DNA of 6,611 nucleotides, from NCBI GenBank assembly GCA_002409975.1, contig DHOO01000097.1:1-6611 (forward strand). The letters are read 5' to 3'. Both the position numbers and the translations under genes were made by a program. The notes under the pieces were generated by a model. That model saw only the letters and a list, made by a program, of their open reading frames with translations, made no database searches and had not been told where the DNA came from. Positions 5,519 through 6,611 of the stretch are shown here, in pieces. Numbering within the stretch: the first letter of the stretch is position 1; each line of letters begins with the position of its first letter. Origin of the DNA: Firmicutes bacterium UBA5388. GTDB lineage: Bacteria; Bacillota; UBA4882; UBA10575.

Positions 5519-6611
5519 GCTTACCATAGTTCTCTGCGGGTTTCTATTTCTTACGGGATGCTTTTGGTCTCATAACTATAATTCCCAGGAAGAAAAATTT
5601 GAGACCATCCATCTTTTAGGTACGGTCGGGGTTCATGAAATGTTTGTAGAATTAATCGAAGACGAATTAGCTAACGCTGGTATTAAGATTGAAAAAAACT
5701 TTTTTTATTGGGATACCTATATGGCCAAAGCCCGTCAAGCCATTTTGAATGAAACCGGAGAGTATGATGTAATTATGGGCCCAAATTCAGAACTATATAG
5801 GTTTATCCGCAGCGGAAAGCTGATTGCCCTAAACGATGTGGCAGAACAAGCCGGTCTCGCTCCTGATGCTCTCTACCCACAAATCCTTAATAGTATAATG
5901 TTTGAAAATAAATGGTATTCCCTGCCCTATCTGGCCGATGTTTTGATCTACATCTACCAGCATGATTTATTTGCCCAGATGGGAACTATTCCTCCGACAA
6001 CCATCACCCAGATGTGTGAACTTGCTCGGCGCATGACGACCGATTCTATTTACGGTTTGGCCTTTCCAGCCAATCCCTATGATACCGTCACTTCTGTGTG
6101 GAGCTATTTTCTCTGGTCGTTTGGAGGAGATTATTTTAATGATGATTGGCATCCGCTCATAAATTCCCCACAGAGCGTAGCAGCAACCAAGGTCTACTCT
6201 TCTCTTCTTCAGAACTGTGCGCCATCGGCTGTCGCTACCTGGAAAACTGAGGAGGCAGTAGATTTTTTCACTGGGGGGAAACTGGCGGCGATGATTATTT
6301 GGTCCAGTGCGATGCCAGTTTTAAATAGCAGTGATAAAAACGTAATTACTGGAAAAATCGGGTATGCGTCTCTACCTCTTGGCAGGGCAAACAAAGCAAT
6401 CTCACCTTTTGCCAGTTGGGGAATTATGATCCCTAGGAGCGCCAAACATATCATAGCCGCCAAAAAATTCGCCGTATCCCTCGTTTCTATTGAAACATTT
6501 AGGACCATTGCTGAATCGGGAATGGCGCCTACTCCTCTTCCAAGGATCAACCGGGAGTATGCCAAGAAGTATCCGAAATATTGTATTGGGATAATTAAAT
6601 CAAAAGACAAC
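5505..6611 (+). CDS. Extracellular solute-binding lipoprotein of a carbohydrate ABC transporter (3' end missing)
   Basis: The frame is open for 369 codons to the right edge without a stop, so perhaps 40-80 residues of a normal family 1 binding protein are missing. Residues 1-19 form a lipoprotein signal: Arg3 and Lys5, a hydrophobic stretch, then the lipobox LTGC with lipidated Cys19. Family-like segments are EYDVIMGPN (86-94), KWYSLPYLADVLIYIY (136-151), FTGGKLAAMIIWSS in the middle and SPFASWGIMIPRSAK toward the end, the usual order of SBP_bac_1-type proteins that bind oligosaccharides. The start overlaps the regulator by 14 bases and follows AAGGTGG (5490-5496) at 8 bases. It is probably the first gene of a binding-protein/two-permease set, or it presents ligand to the kinase, or both. 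The substrate cannot be read; alpha-galactosides are inferred from melA. It is not closely similar to the MglB type at 1-120. Confidence 0.9.
   Translation, partial: MNRSKLTIVLCGFLFLTGCFWSHNYNSQEEKFETIHLLGTVGVHEMFVELIEDELANAGIKIEKNFFYWDTYMAKARQAILNETGEYDVIMGPNSELYRFIRSGKLIALNDVAEQAGLAPDALYPQILNSIMFENKWYSLPYLADVLIYIYQHDLFAQMGTIPPTTITQMCELARRMTTDSIYGLAFPANPYDTVTSVWSYFLWSFGGDYFNDDWHPLINSPQSVAATKVYSSLLQNCAPSAVATWKTEEAVDFFTGGKLAAMIIWSSAMPVLNSSDKNVITGKIGYASLPLGRANKAISPFASWGIMIPRSAKHIIAAKKFAVSLVSIETFRTIAESGMAPTPLPRINREYAKKYPKYCIGIIKSKDN

Noticed and set aside
5967..6610. Minus-strand open frames opposite the solute-binding protein
   Set aside because: The plus strand carries a continuous family-like protein with a lipoprotein signal; the antisense frames show no motif.

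Overview
This window is part of an alpha-galactoside/galactose utilisation locus from an anaerobe-like, fairly AT-rich bacterium. Bacillota is the best guess: genes start behind AAGGAG-type Shine-Dalgarno sites, the transcriptional control is a YesM/YesN two-component pair, and genes are packed with short overlaps. One clue complicates a simple Gram-positive picture. The galactose-binding protein at the left edge has a plain secretion signal with no lipobox, which fits a diderm (Bacillota with an outer membrane, or a spirochaete) better than a monoderm. No marker gene fixes the taxonomy.

Layout. Positions 1-120 (minus strand) hold the first 40 codons of an MglB-like galactose/glucose-binding protein. 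A divergent control region follows (121-566). It contains a likely mglB promoter with three helically phased GCTG repeats against its -35, a 16-bp operator-like palindrome, two isolated TATAAT boxes facing right, and an A/T-only inverted repeat just ahead of the next ribosome binding site. Positions 567-1898 encode a GH4 NAD/Mn-dependent alpha-galactosidase (MelA). Its transcript ends at a strong intrinsic terminator (1989-2030). A second rightward unit then begins: a YesM-type sensor histidine kinase (2076-3914), a YesN-type AraC-family response regulator (3902-5518) and a lipoprotein extracellular solute-binding protein (from 5505, running off the right edge). These three overlap by 13 and 14 bases and are probably co-transcribed and translationally coupled.

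How the parts may work together (inference): the membrane kinase senses an extracellular sugar or sugar-loaded binding protein and phosphorylates the AraC-type regulator. The regulator then activates uptake genes, probably including the ABC transporter whose binding protein begins at 5505, and perhaps mglB or melA. Alpha-galactosides are hydrolysed in the cytoplasm by MelA, while free galactose enters through the Mgl system. The permeases and catabolic genes that would prove this lie outside the window. Nothing here demands a wholly new system; the most interesting material is the divergent regulatory region, the unusual start of the kinase gene, and the coupling of a binding protein to the two-component pair.
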